From: Crossiella sp. SN42
Lineage (GTDB): Bacteria > Actinomycetota > Actinomycetes > Mycobacteriales > Pseudonocardiaceae
DNA: 64,000 bases
Assembly (NCBI RefSeq): GCF_023897065.1
Contig: NZ_JAMHIV010000017.1
Span: forward strand, 62,001 to 126,000
Direction of reading: 5' to 3'
Numbering within the stretch: position 1 is the first letter of the stretch; each line of letters opens with the position of its first letter. This document shows positions 33,801-42,587 of the stretch, piece by piece. Under the pieces are notes generated by a model, which was not told the origin of the DNA, ran no database searches, and saw only the letters and a program-made list of their open reading frames with translations. The translations under genes and the position numbers were made by a program.

Positions 33801-33964
33801 CAGGGTGTGTCCGCCGGGTCACGCCCGCGCTAGCCGCGCCGGTTCGGCCGCTGGCGGCACGGCCGGAACACCCCAATACGCCCGGTATGAGGGCGTCCCG
33901 GCCGCACCGCCAGCGACCAAACCGATCACGGCTATCGCAGGCGTGACCCGGCGGACACACCCTG
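33801..33964. mobile_element. 164-bp full-length hairpin element (MITE-like)
   Basis: Perfect 25-bp terminal inverted repeats at 33801-33825 and 33940-33964; the left one begins CAGGGTGTGTCCGCCGGG. The interior is itself an imperfect palindrome, for example CGCTGGCGG against CCGCCAGCG, down to an apex ATAC-gcccg-GTAT. No ORF or transposase is inside. No clear target duplication is visible: the flanks are GCCTGAGCAT and GCCTGAC. It lies between pdxH and an MFS gene. A non-autonomous transposon relic is likeliest; a long structured RNA or terminator is the alternative. Confidence 0.65.
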
Positions 33965-34001
33965 GCCTGACAAACGCATTCCCTTAGCCACGCTAACGGC
34001 C

Positions 34002-34007
34002 TAACAT
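34002..34007 (+). promoter_or_regulatory. -10 element TAACAT of the MFS gene at 34015
   Basis: TAACAT ends seven bases before the GTG start, consistent with a leaderless transcript beginning just outside the hairpin element. Confidence 0.45.
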
Positions 34008-34014
34008 CCGACGG

Positions 34015-35388
34015 GTGACTGGGGACCCCGACGCCGTGCGCGTCGACGCCGAGAAGCCGCCCAGACCTGGCCTCCGGGCCAGGCTGGGGCGCATCCTGCT
34101 GGACACCCGACCACTGAAGATCCTGGCCTACCGGCGGTTGTGGCTCTCCAGCACGATCACCGTGATCGGCGCCCAGCTCAGCACGGTCGCCGTGCCCAAG
34201 CAGCTGTTCGACCTGACCGGCTCGTCCGCCTACGTCGGACTGGCCGGTCTTTTCGGTGTGGTGCCGCTGATCATCTTCGGCATCTGGGGCGGCGCGGTCG
34301 CCGACACGGTGGACCGCCGCAAGCTGTTGCTGGTCACCAACATCGGCATCGCGATCACCGCGCTGCTGCTGTGGGCGCAGGCGGCCACCGGCATCGGCTC
34401 GGTGTGGACGGTGCTCAGCCTGTTCGCGGTGCAGCAGGCCTTCTTCGCGATGAACATGCCCGCGCGCAGTGCCGCGATCGCCCGGCTGGTGCCGCTGGAC
34501 CAGCTGCCCGCCGCGCAGGCGCTGGGCTCGACGGTGTTCATGTTCGCCGCGGTGTTCGGCCCGCTGGCCGCGGGTTCGCTGATCGCGGTGCTCGGCCTGC
34601 CCACGCTGTACCTGATCGACGCGATCGCGTTGTGCGCCACGCTCTGGGCGGTGTGGAAGCTGCCCCCGCTGCCGCCGCTGAACGGGCCGTCCCGCCGGGC
34701 CGGGCTGGGCGATGTGGTGGACGGCTTCCGCAACCTCATCGGGCAGAAGGTGCTGCTGGCCTCCTTCCTGCTGGACATCATCGCGATGGTGGCCGGCATG
34801 CCGCGCGCGCTGTACCCGGAGATGGCGGTGCGCACCTTCGGCGATCCCGAGGGCGGCGGCTTCGCGCTGGGCTGGCTGTACGCGGCGATGCCGTTGGGGG
34901 CGCTCATCTTCGGCCTGTTCTCCGGCTGGAGCTCGCGGGTCTCCCGGCACGGCGTGGCGCTGACCTTCGCGATCATCGGCTGGGGCCTGAGCATCATCGG
35001 GCTGGGCCTGGCCACGCAGCTGTGGGTGGCGGTGCTGTTCCTGGCGCTGGGCGGCGCGGCCGACGTGGTGAGCATGATCTTCCGCGGCGCGATGCTCCAG
35101 CAGGCGGTGACCGACGACATGCGCGGCCGGACCCAGGGCGTGTTCACCGTGGTGGTGGCGGGCGGGCCGCGGTTCGCCGACCTGGCGCACGGCACCGCGG
35201 GCGCGGCCTTCGGCACCGCGATCGCGGTCTCCGGCGGCGGCGTGCTGGTGATCGTGCTGACCGTGCTCGCGGTGGTCTGCATCCCGGTGATCTGGCGCTA
35301 CCGGGCGCCGACCGCCGAGTCCGCGGTGGATCAGCCCAATGTGGACAGTGTGGTGGCCAAGGAGAAGCCGAGCAGCAGCGGCCAGTAG
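34015..35388 (+). CDS. MFS transporter of the EntS/MFS_3 type
   Basis: A 457-residue, 12-helix transporter. It opens RPLKILAYRRLWLSSTITVI and has the loop GGAVADTVDRRKLLLVTN and the second-half motif RGAMLQQAVTDDMRGRTQG, characteristic of the MFS_3 group (EntS and macrolide exporters). No regulator is adjacent. Its 3' end overlaps the convergent membrane-protein gene by 58 bp, so the hydrophilic tail (about residues 438-457) is encoded on DNA shared with that gene. Substrate unknown. Confidence 0.85.
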   Translation: MTGDPDAVRVDAEKPPRPGLRARLGRILLDTRPLKILAYRRLWLSSTITVIGAQLSTVAVPKQLFDLTGSSAYVGLAGLFGVVPLIIFGIWGGAVADTVDRRKLLLVTNIGIAITALLLWAQAATGIGSVWTVLSLFAVQQAFFAMNMPARSAAIARLVPLDQLPAAQALGSTVFMFAAVFGPLAAGSLIAVLGLPTLYLIDAIALCATLWAVWKLPPLPPLNGPSRRAGLGDVVDGFRNLIGQKVLLASFLLDIIAMVAGMPRALYPEMAVRTFGDPEGGGFALGWLYAAMPLGALIFGLFSGWSSRVSRHGVALTFAIIGWGLSIIGLGLATQLWVAVLFLALGGAADVVSMIFRGAMLQQAVTDDMRGRTQGVFTVVVAGGPRFADLAHGTAGAAFGTAIAVSGGGVLVIVLTVLAVVCIPVIWRYRAPTAESAVDQPNVDSVVAKEKPSSSGQ

Positions 35389-36626
35389 AGCAGCCGGGGC
35401 GCGAGGTTGTCCCGCCAGCGGATCAGCATGATCGGCGTGCGCGCGGTGACCAGCAGCGCGTTGATCGCGCTGATCAGCACCACCAGGTAGAGCCCGAACG
35501 AGAAATATTCCAGGTACACGATGCCGGGTGCGGCGGTGGCCTCGCGGATCGCGTTCTGCCGCACCGCGACCACCAGCACCATGCTCACCGCGAAGCTGAT
35601 CACCCCGAAGGAGGTGAACCCGACGAAGGTGCGCCGCAGCTCGTCGCCGTTGGTGGTGATGAACAGCGCGGCGAAGACCAGCACCGCGATGAACCCGATC
35701 GGCACCAGCGTCTCGAACAGCGGCCCGTGGAACTGCCTGGTCACCAGCAGGTTGAAGTACAGCTCGGGGAACGGCGGCCGGTCGGTGTAGCGGCCGAGGC
35801 CGAAGTTGGTGGTGTAGTCGTGCTTGGAGAAGCTGAACGAGGTGGCCTGCGGCTGCCAGCGCGCGGTGACGAACTGCGGGTCCAGGCCGTGCATGCGCTC
35901 CGGCTGCCAGGGTCCCGGGTAGGCGCCGAAGTCCGGCACCAGCACCACGCCGCGGCCGAAGTCCGGGTGCCACATCCGGATCCACACGTCCTGGCGGTCG
36001 AGTGGGTAGCGGGTGTAGTCGAACTTCTGCACGAACGCGGTCTTGAAGTACCAGCCGATCACCTCGGCGTCGCCGTCCCGGTGCCGGTAGGCCTGCTTGG
36101 CCGGGTAGGAGTCATCGGCCTCGGGCAGCACCACGCCCCTGGTCAGCCCGGCGGGCAGGCTGTCCGCGTAGCGCTGCCAGACGTAGCCGCTGACCTGCAC
36201 CTCGTTGCTGGCGGCGAACCTGATCGACTCCAGGTAGACGCCGGTGGGGATCTGCGCGACGGTGTTGCCCGGCGGCAGCTGCGCGGCCAGGTAGGCGGAA
36301 GTCTCCTCGGCTGAGTGCACCACCTCGCCGATCACCACCCGCTGGTCCTCCTCCTGCGCGGTGTTCCACACCACGACCATGCCGAGCAGGCAGAACACGC
36401 TGAAGGCCGCCGAGCACAGCCAGTACCGCCAGGCCTGCCGCCCGAACGGCCGGATGAGCAGCAGCACCACACCGCTCAGGCAGACCAGCGCGGTGACCAG
36501 CAGCGGCGGCAGGTGCCTGCGCTGGTCGAACAGGCACAACAACACGAAGGCGGTCGCACTGAGCACGCACAGTCCGGCGATGGCCCACTCGACCCGGCGA
36601 TAGCGCTCCTGCCCCATGCGGGCCAC
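35331..36626 (-). CDS. Membrane protein with pentameric ligand-gated channel-like architecture
   Basis: A 431-residue protein. Three N-terminal helices (about 13-33, 40-60, 68-88) are followed by an outward beta-rich domain (about 95-285). This contains FDYTRYPLDRQDVWIRMWHP, which resembles the Y/FPxDxQ signature of the Cys-loop-receptor fold. Four further helices follow: ETLVPIGFIAVLVFAALFI, FVGFTSFGVISFAVSMVLVV, YFSFGLYLVVLISAINALLV and a last one near the C-terminus (LYWPLLLGFSLATTL). An ECD ending at a first helix beginning near a Pro, then four helices, is the pLGIC order; the extra three-helix N-terminus is unusual. Start could be the GTG at 36626 or ATG at 36617. Channel function is inferred only from layout. 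Confidence 0.5.
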   Translation of the reverse strand: MARMGQERYRRVEWAIAGLCVLSATAFVLLCLFDQRRHLPPLLVTALVCLSGVVLLLIRPFGRQAWRYWLCSAAFSVFCLLGMVVVWNTAQEEDQRVVIGEVVHSAEETSAYLAAQLPPGNTVAQIPTGVYLESIRFAASNEVQVSGYVWQRYADSLPAGLTRGVVLPEADDSYPAKQAYRHRDGDAEVIGWYFKTAFVQKFDYTRYPLDRQDVWIRMWHPDFGRGVVLVPDFGAYPGPWQPERMHGLDPQFVTARWQPQATSFSFSKHDYTTNFGLGRYTDRPPFPELYFNLLVTRQFHGPLFETLVPIGFIAVLVFAALFITTNGDELRRTFVGFTSFGVISFAVSMVLVVAVRQNAIREATAAPGIVYLEYFSFGLYLVVLISAINALLVTARTPIMLIRWRDNLAPRLLYWPLLLGFSLATTLSTLG

Positions 36627-36670
36627 AGTGGCGGGCGAGCAGGGCCGACGCTCGGTGTGGCGCGCCAGGT

Positions 36671-37573
36671 TCAGCCGGTCGGGGAATCAAGTGCCGCCAC
36701 CAGGATGTCGGTGAGCAGCGCCGCGCACCGGCCGTCCGGGTCCAGGTCGGGGTCGTAGATGCCCACGTCCAGGCCGAGGCAGCCGGGGTCGCGCAGCAGC
36801 CCGGCGAGCAGTTCGGTCAGCTCCGCCGCGGTCAGCCCGGCCGGGTTGGGCGAGTCGACCGCGGGCATCAGGCTGGCGTCCAGGGTGTCCACGTCCAGGT
36901 GGATCCAGAACCCGGCCAGCCCGGCGAACCGGTCCCGCGCCCAGTCCGCCACCACGCCGGCGCCCAGGCGGCGGATGTCCTGCGCGGTGCGCACGCCGAT
37001 GTCCGTTGTGGACAGTTCGGTGACGTCGGACTCGTCCTCCGGCCCCATGCCCAGCAGCACCGCGTCCGCATCGGCGACCAGTGGCCGCAGACCGTCCAGA
37101 TCAGTGAGATCCGGCTGCCCGCGACCGGTGACCAGGGCCAGCGCCTCACCGCCCGCCGCGCCCACCCGGTCGGAGTTGCCGGGGTGCCGGAAGTCCGAGT
37201 GACCGTCCACATAGGCCAGTCCGTATCTGCCGGATCGCCGCCGCAGCGCCAGCATCGGGCCCAGCGCGATCGAGCACTCGCCGCCGAGCACCAGCGGCAG
37301 CTCACCCCGTTCGTGGATGGCGTCGACCCGGTCGGCCAGCCGTCTGGCGTACCCGGCGATCAGCGGCGCGTGGAAGACGCCGTCGCCCTCCTGCCAGTCG
37401 CCCCGGTCGTACCTCGGCGGCACCAGGCAGCCGGCGTCCCTGGCGCCGAGCCTGCTCAGCAGCCCGGCGTCGCGCAGCGCGCCGGGCGCCTTGGCGCAGC
37501 CGGGCACGGTGCCGGGGGCGGGCGGGCGGAGTCCGAGGTTGGACGGCGCGTCCAGCACGGCGATGGTCGGCAT
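36671..37573 (-). CDS. Arginase/agmatinase-fold hydrolase
   Basis: A 300-residue ureohydrolase-fold protein. The manganese-ligand motifs are partly kept: VDGHSDFRHPGN (DxHxD) and IHLDVDTLDASLMP (DxD). The first motif, normally GGDHS, reads GGECSIALG, so the His ligand of one metal is a Cys. Such variants occur in an arginase-like branch of actinobacteria and may have one metal site or another substrate. Reaction class would be guanidino or formimino hydrolysis. The gene is a single unit divergent from the ABC exporter. The ATG at 37573 is clear. Confidence 0.8.
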   Translation of the reverse strand: MPTIAVLDAPSNLGLRPPAPGTVPGCAKAPGALRDAGLLSRLGARDAGCLVPPRYDRGDWQEGDGVFHAPLIAGYARRLADRVDAIHERGELPLVLGGECSIALGPMLALRRRSGRYGLAYVDGHSDFRHPGNSDRVGAAGGEALALVTGRGQPDLTDLDGLRPLVADADAVLLGMGPEDESDVTELSTTDIGVRTAQDIRRLGAGVVADWARDRFAGLAGFWIHLDVDTLDASLMPAVDSPNPAGLTAAELTELLAGLLRDPGCLGLDVGIYDPDLDPDGRCAALLTDILVAALDSPTG

Positions 37574-37630
37574 GGCATGAGTTCATACCCGACACGGTCG
37601 AATCAGCCCACCGAGTTGTGCCGGGGCGGC

Positions 37631-37636
37631 TACGGT
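37631..37636 (+). promoter_or_regulatory. -10 element TACGGT of the ABC exporter operon
   Basis: TACGGT ends six bases before the GTG at 37643, with no Shine-Dalgarno sequence between. Probably a leaderless start. Confidence 0.45.
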
Positions 37637-37642
37637 GGGCCG

Positions 37643-38524
37643 GTGCTCACTGCATGGGGGCTGACCAAGGCCTATGAGGGACGTACGGTCGTCGATCAGG
37701 TGAGTTTCGAACTCCAGCCTGGCACCGTGACGGCCTTCCTCGGGCCGAACGGGGCGGGCAAGTCGACGACCCTGCGCATGATCACCGGACTGACCGTGCC
37801 GAACGCGGGCCGCGCGATGGTCGCGGGCCGTCCGTTCACGGCCTGGCCCAACCCGTCGCACGTGGCCGGGGTGCTGCTGGACGCCGCCGCGGTGCACCCT
37901 GGCCGCAGCGGCCGGGGCCACCTGCGGATGGCCGCCACGCTGGCCGGGGTGCCCGCCCGCCGGGCGGATGAGGTGCTGGAGACGGTGGGCCTGGCCGACG
38001 CGGCCACCCGCAAGATCGGCAAGTACAGCCTCGGCATGCGCCAGCGCCTGGGCATCGCGCACGCCCTGCTCACCAACCCGCCGCTGCTGGTGCTGGACGA
38101 GCCGATCAACGGCCTGGACCCGGAGGGCATCCGCGCGGTCCGCAACCTGCTCCGCGGCCACGCGGCCAGGGGCGGCACGGTGCTGCTGTCCAGCCACGTG
38201 CTCTCCGAGGTGGACCAGACCGCGGACCGGGTGCTGGTGATCGGCAACGGCCGCATCGTCGCCGACGGCCCACTGTCCACATTGACCACTTCCTCGCGTT
38301 CCCTGGTCCGCGCCAAGGACATGAACAAGCTCGCCGAGACCCTGCAGCGCGCCGGGGTCGCCATCCAGCCCGCGCCGGACGGCTTCATGGCCGCGCACGC
38401 CCCGGTCGAACAGGTCTCCGACCTCACCTTCGCCGCGGGCATCCCGCTGCTGGGCCTGCGCGAGGAGCAGATGAACCTGGAGGACCTGTTCTTCCGGCTC
38501 ACCGGGGGAGGACGACCGGCATGA
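37643..38524 (+). CDS. ABC-2 type exporter ATPase
   Basis: A 293-residue ABC ATPase with Walker A GPNGAGKSTTLRMI, signature YSLGMRQRLGIAHALL, Walker B LLVLDEPINGLDPEG and switch His in LLSSHVLSEV. The substituted signature (SLGMRQR) and PING after the Walker B motif are typical of drug/bacitracin-type ABC-2 exporters in actinomycetes. A C-terminal domain (about 220-293) follows. The GTG at 37643 is chosen over long upstream extensions. Coupled by ATGA to the permease gene. Substrate unknown. Confidence 0.88.
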   Translation: MLTAWGLTKAYEGRTVVDQVSFELQPGTVTAFLGPNGAGKSTTLRMITGLTVPNAGRAMVAGRPFTAWPNPSHVAGVLLDAAAVHPGRSGRGHLRMAATLAGVPARRADEVLETVGLADAATRKIGKYSLGMRQRLGIAHALLTNPPLLVLDEPINGLDPEGIRAVRNLLRGHAARGGTVLLSSHVLSEVDQTADRVLVIGNGRIVADGPLSTLTTSSRSLVRAKDMNKLAETLQRAGVAIQPAPDGFMAAHAPVEQVSDLTFAAGIPLLGLREEQMNLEDLFFRLTGGGRPA

Positions 38525-39507
38525 CGCACGGCTACCCAGGACAGCAGGCCCCCGGCTACCCGCAGACCGGCCCACAGCCGATGCCGGGCGGCCACCCCGG
38601 CCAGCCCTACCCGCCGCAGCAGCCCGGCTTCCCGCCCGGCCCCGGCCCGCACACCGGCGGCCACCCCGCGCCCGGTCCGCACACCGGTCAGCAGCCCGCC
38701 GTGCCCGGCCCGCCGCCCGGCCTGCCCGCGCCCGGCCAGTCCGGCCCGGTCGCCACCGGCCCGTGGGCCGAGCGCGCGGCCAAGCCGGCGAGCTTCCTGC
38801 GCCTGGTCGCGGTGGAGTTCCGCAAGCTGGTCGGCACCCGCTCGGACAAGATCGTGCTGGCCTTCTCGCCGGTGTTCCTGGTCGGCGTGCTCTGCCTGAT
38901 CATCCTGCCGCAGTACTACCTGCGCTCGGCCTCCGACCAGATCATGCCCAACCTGCTCGGCGTGCAGCTCGGCCAGTTGCTGCTGTTCGTCGCGGTGATC
39001 AAGCTGATCGCCGGGGAGTGGCAGTACAAGAGCGTGCAGCCGACCCTGCTGGTGCAGCCCTCCCGGCTGCGCTACCTGCTCGCCCAGGCCTCGGTGCTGG
39101 TCGGGGTGTGGCTGCTGGCCACGCTGGTCACCTTCATCGCCGGGCCGCTGCTGGTGAAGACCCGCACCGCGATGAACCTGCAGTCCAACTGGCTGGGCAT
39201 GCGGCCGGGCTGGACGCTCGGCGTGATCGCGCTGGCCACCGCGCTGGTGCTGCTGTCCGCGATGGTGATCGGCACGCTGATCCCGAACACCGCGGCCGCG
39301 ATCACCGTGTTCTTCGTGGCGGTGCCGCTGCTGACCTTCGCCAGGGCCGGGCTGCCCGAGGTGATCGGCATGATCTACCCGCTGGAGGCCGCCTACGCGA
39401 TGGCCGGGCTCGGCGTCGGCGCGGTGCAGACCATCGTCTCGGTGCTGGTCTGGGTCGGCCTGCTGGTCTTCGGCGCGCTGGTGGTCAGCAGGCGGGACGC
39501 GGGCTGA
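38521..39507 (+). CDS. ABC-2 type exporter permease with Pro/Gly-rich N-terminal tail
   Basis: A 328-residue protein. Residues 1-85 are a cytoplasmic tail rich in Pro, Gly, Gln and Tyr, with a GPHTGGHPAPGPHTG near-repeat. The membrane part follows (LRLVAVEFRKLVGTRSDKIV, then six helices), ending VVSRRDAG. Overlap with the ATPase start-stop (ATGA) shows it is the cognate permease. The low-complexity tail is unlike most permeases and may mediate protein contacts. Substrate unknown. Confidence 0.85.
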   Translation: MTHGYPGQQAPGYPQTGPQPMPGGHPGQPYPPQQPGFPPGPGPHTGGHPAPGPHTGQQPAVPGPPPGLPAPGQSGPVATGPWAERAAKPASFLRLVAVEFRKLVGTRSDKIVLAFSPVFLVGVLCLIILPQYYLRSASDQIMPNLLGVQLGQLLLFVAVIKLIAGEWQYKSVQPTLLVQPSRLRYLLAQASVLVGVWLLATLVTFIAGPLLVKTRTAMNLQSNWLGMRPGWTLGVIALATALVLLSAMVIGTLIPNTAAAITVFFVAVPLLTFARAGLPEVIGMIYPLEAAYAMAGLGVGAVQTIVSVLVWVGLLVFGALVVSRRDAG

Positions 39508-39510
39508 GCC

Positions 39511-40155
39511 TCAGCTCTTGCGGCTGCCGCCGTCGGGGTCGATGGCGGGCAGCAGCTTGGTGGCGAACTCCCGCGCCCTCGGGCAGAGCCGGTCCCGGCT
39601 GGCCGCGGGGTCGAACTTCTCGTCCAGCTTGCGCTTGGCCTCGGTCTCGGCGTCGGTGTAGTAGATCGAGACCTTGAACGGCGTGGACGAGCCGGTGTCC
39701 ACCACCAGTTCGCAGCTGGCGTTGTCGTAGCCCAGGCTCTGCACCGCGTAGTAACGCTCGGCCACGATCAGCCGCTCGAAGTACCGCCCGGAGACCTCGT
39801 CGCCCTTCCACACGTCGGAGAAGAACTTCTGCTCCGACTTCCGGTCCCGCTGCGCGAACTGGGCGATCATGAACTCGCCCCACTCCTCCGCGCCGATGCA
39901 GGACTGGTTGTTGAACCCGGTCCGCGGCGGCTTGGTCAGCCCGAGCAGGGTGGTGATGTCCGGCGGCAGCGTCTTGCAGGTGTTGTCGAAGACCGGCTTG
40001 CGGCCCTTCTGGAAGTCCAGGTTGTCGTAGGCCACCGCGTCCGGATCCAGCTTCGGCGCCGGTGCGCCGACCGGGGGCTCCGGCGGCGAGGTGCAGGCCG
40101 AGGCCACGGCAAGGGTGGCCAGCAGGGAGGAGACCAGGACTGCGCGCTTGCCCAT
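39511..40155 (-). CDS. DUF3558-type lipoprotein
   Basis: A 214-residue exported lipoprotein: signal peptide and lipobox VASAC (Cys near residue 21). A domain with four further cysteines follows (CKTLPPD, SCIGAEEW, SCELVVD, LCPRAREF), as in DUF3558 proteins that are numerous in the Pseudonocardiales. Function unknown. Convergent with the ABC permease with three bases between stops, and divergent from the APC permease. Confidence 0.75.
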   Translation of the reverse strand: MGKRAVLVSSLLATLAVASACTSPPEPPVGAPAPKLDPDAVAYDNLDFQKGRKPVFDNTCKTLPPDITTLLGLTKPPRTGFNNQSCIGAEEWGEFMIAQFAQRDRKSEQKFFSDVWKGDEVSGRYFERLIVAERYYAVQSLGYDNASCELVVDTGSSTPFKVSIYYTDAETEAKRKLDEKFDPAASRDRLCPRAREFATKLLPAIDPDGGSRKS

Positions 40156-40266
40156 GGCTGGTAGTTCAGCACATTCGGCCGATCAGGGTGACGATTTGGT
40201 GTACCTAGTTCGAAACACGGTCGGGTGGCTCCCAGCACGCGCTGTGACCAGGCACACTTTCCGCTT

Positions 40267-41658
40267 ATGGCGAGCGAAGCGAAAGCCCAGGGGGCTCCCG
40301 AGACGAACGCCGGCCAGCCTGAGCTGAAGCGGGCGATCGGGCCGAAGCTGCTGCTGTTCTTCGTGATCGGCGACATCCTCGGCACCGGCGTGTACGCGCT
40401 GACCGGAACGGTGGCCGGGAAGGTCGGCGGCGCGTTGTGGCTGCCGTTCCTGCTGGCCTTCGTGGTCGCGTTCCTGACCGCGTTCAGCTACCTGGAACTG
40501 GTCGGCAAGTACCCGAGAGCGGCCGGCGCCGCGCTGTACACCAACCGCGCGTTCAAGAAGCCCTTCCTGACCTTCATGGTGGCCTTCGCGGTGATGTGCT
40601 CCGGCATCACCTCGGCCTCCTCGGCCGCGGTGGCCTTCGGCGGCACCTACCTCAAGGAGTTCGTCACCGCCCCCGCCCCGTGGGTGGCCATCGGGTTCCT
40701 CGCGCTGCTCGCCTTCATCAACTTCCGCGGGGTCGGCGAGTCGGTGAAGGCCAACGTGGTGCTCACCATCATCGAGCTGGCCGGCCTGGCCATCGTGGTC
40801 GGCGTCGGCCTGTACGCGCTGACCCAGGGGGCGGGCGACTGGTCCCGGCTGGTGGAGTTCAACACCGAGAACCAGACCACCCTGATCGCGATCACCTCGG
40901 CCACCTCGCTGGCCTTCTTCGCCATGGTCGGCTTCGAGGACTCGGTGAACATGGCCGAGGAGTGCAAGGACCCGGTGCGGATCTTCCCGAAGGCGATGCT
41001 CAAGGGCATGGCCATCGCGGGCATGATCTACGTGCTGGTCGCCATCGCCTCCTCGCTGCTGCTGTCGGCCAGCGAGCTCAAGGGCGCGGGCTCCTCCGCG
41101 CTGCTGCGGGTGATCCAGGTCGGCGCGCCCGAGTTCGACCACCGGATCCTGGCCTTCATCGGCCTGTTCGCGGTGGCCAACTCGGCGCTGATCAACATGC
41201 TGATGGCCAGCCGCCTGCTCTACGGCATGGCCAAGGAGCGGATCATCCCGATGCCCTTCGGCAAGGTGCACCAGAGCCGGCGCACCCCGTGGATCGCGAT
41301 CATCTTCACCAGCCTGATCGCCGTGGTGCTGGTCTCCTCGATGAACATCAGCGTGCTGGGCGGCACCACCGCGCTGCTGCTGCTGGTGGTGTTCACCATC
41401 GTCAACATCGCCTGCCTGGTGCTGCGCAAGGAACCGGTCGAGCACAAGCACTTCCGGGCGCCCACCGTGGTACCCGTGCTGGGCGCGGTCACCTGCGCCT
41501 ACCTGGCGCTGCCGCTGTCCGGCAGGCCGTGGGAGGACTACAAGCTGGCCGGGATCCTGCTGCTGATCGGCCTGGCGCTGTGGGTGGTCAACTGGCTGAT
41601 CCTGCGCAAGCAGCACGGCAAGATCGAGTTCGACGCCGCCAACCTCGGTAAGAACTGA
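40267..41658 (+). CDS. APC superfamily amino acid permease
   Basis: A 463-residue protein with 12 helices. Helix 1 carries FFVIGDILGTGVYALTG, the G(I/V)GTG-type unwound segment that binds the amino acid backbone in APC transporters. YPRAAGAALYTNRAF is also typical. The substrate amino acid or amine cannot be told. The ATG at 40267 follows CACACT by eight bases with no Shine-Dalgarno sequence, suggesting a leaderless transcript. The aldose epimerase gene follows by 23 bp and may be co-transcribed. Confidence 0.87.
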   Translation: MASEAKAQGAPETNAGQPELKRAIGPKLLLFFVIGDILGTGVYALTGTVAGKVGGALWLPFLLAFVVAFLTAFSYLELVGKYPRAAGAALYTNRAFKKPFLTFMVAFAVMCSGITSASSAAVAFGGTYLKEFVTAPAPWVAIGFLALLAFINFRGVGESVKANVVLTIIELAGLAIVVGVGLYALTQGAGDWSRLVEFNTENQTTLIAITSATSLAFFAMVGFEDSVNMAEECKDPVRIFPKAMLKGMAIAGMIYVLVAIASSLLLSASELKGAGSSALLRVIQVGAPEFDHRILAFIGLFAVANSALINMLMASRLLYGMAKERIIPMPFGKVHQSRRTPWIAIIFTSLIAVVLVSSMNISVLGGTTALLLLVVFTIVNIACLVLRKEPVEHKHFRAPTVVPVLGAVTCAYLALPLSGRPWEDYKLAGILLLIGLALWVVNWLILRKQHGKIEFDAANLGKN

Positions 41659-41681
41659 AGGCGCGTGTTTGACTGCGTGCC

Positions 41682-42587
41682 GTGACAGTGAACGGTGCGC
41701 AGTTCGAGATCACCGACGGCCCGGTCCGGGCGGTGGTCAACGAGGTGGGGGCGGCGCCGCGGATCCTGGAGATCGGCGGCCTGCCCTACCTGGAGACCTA
41801 TCCGGAGGACCACACCCCGCCGATGGGTTGCGGCGCGGTGCTGGTGCCCTGGCCCAACCGGGTGCTGGACGGCCGCTGGACCTATGACGGCGGTGTCCAG
41901 CAGCTCGCGCTGACCGAACCGGCCAGGGGCAACGCCAGCCACGGCCTGCTGCGCCACACCACCTGGCAGCCCGAGATCCACTACCTGGACCGGATCACCC
42001 TGGGCGCGGACGTCAACGTGCAGCCCGGCTGGCCGGTGCGGCTGCGGGCCACGGTCGCCTACCGGGTCCAGGACGGCGGCCTGACCGTCACGCACACCGT
42101 GGCCAACCGCGGCCACCAGCCGGTGCCCTTCGGCGTCGGCGCGCACCCCTACCCGCGGGCGGGGGAGGCGGAGACCGACGAGTGCACCCTGGAACTGGCC
42201 GCGACCACCGCGGTGGATCTGGACCCCGAGCGCAAGGTGCCGGTCGGCGACCCGGTCCCGGTCGCGGGCACCGACCTGGACTTCCGCGTCGCCCGGCTGC
42301 TCAAGGGCGTGGAACTGGACACCGCGTTCGGCGGCTGCCTGCCCGCGGAGGACGGGCTGGTGCACCACGTGCTGCGCGGGCCGGACGGCGGCGTGGAGCT
42401 GTGGGCCGACCCGGTGTTCTCCTGGGTGCAGGTCTACACCCCGGACGGCTTCCCGGGGCGCGGGCGGGCGGTGGCCATCGAGCCGATGACCTGCCCGCCG
42501 AACGCGTTGAACAGCGGCATCGACCTGATCACGCTGGCCCCGGGCGAGACCTGGTCGGGGAGCTGGGGGATCAGAGCAGTCGGTTGA
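41682..42587 (+). CDS. Aldose 1-epimerase family protein
   Basis: A 301-residue galactose-mutarotase-fold enzyme interconverting anomers of free sugars. The catalytic regions are VPWPNRVLDGRWTYDG, NASHGLLRHTTW (His), FGVGAHPYPR (His) and VAIEPMTCPPNALNSG (Glu base). The GTG at 41682 starts the conserved fold. Its 3' end overlaps the convergent hydrolase gene by 17 bp. Confidence 0.9.
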   Translation: MTVNGAQFEITDGPVRAVVNEVGAAPRILEIGGLPYLETYPEDHTPPMGCGAVLVPWPNRVLDGRWTYDGGVQQLALTEPARGNASHGLLRHTTWQPEIHYLDRITLGADVNVQPGWPVRLRATVAYRVQDGGLTVTHTVANRGHQPVPFGVGAHPYPRAGEAETDECTLELAATTAVDLDPERKVPVGDPVPVAGTDLDFRVARLLKGVELDTAFGGCLPAEDGLVHHVLRGPDGGVELWADPVFSWVQVYTPDGFPGRGRAVAIEPMTCPPNALNSGIDLITLAPGETWSGSWGIRAVG

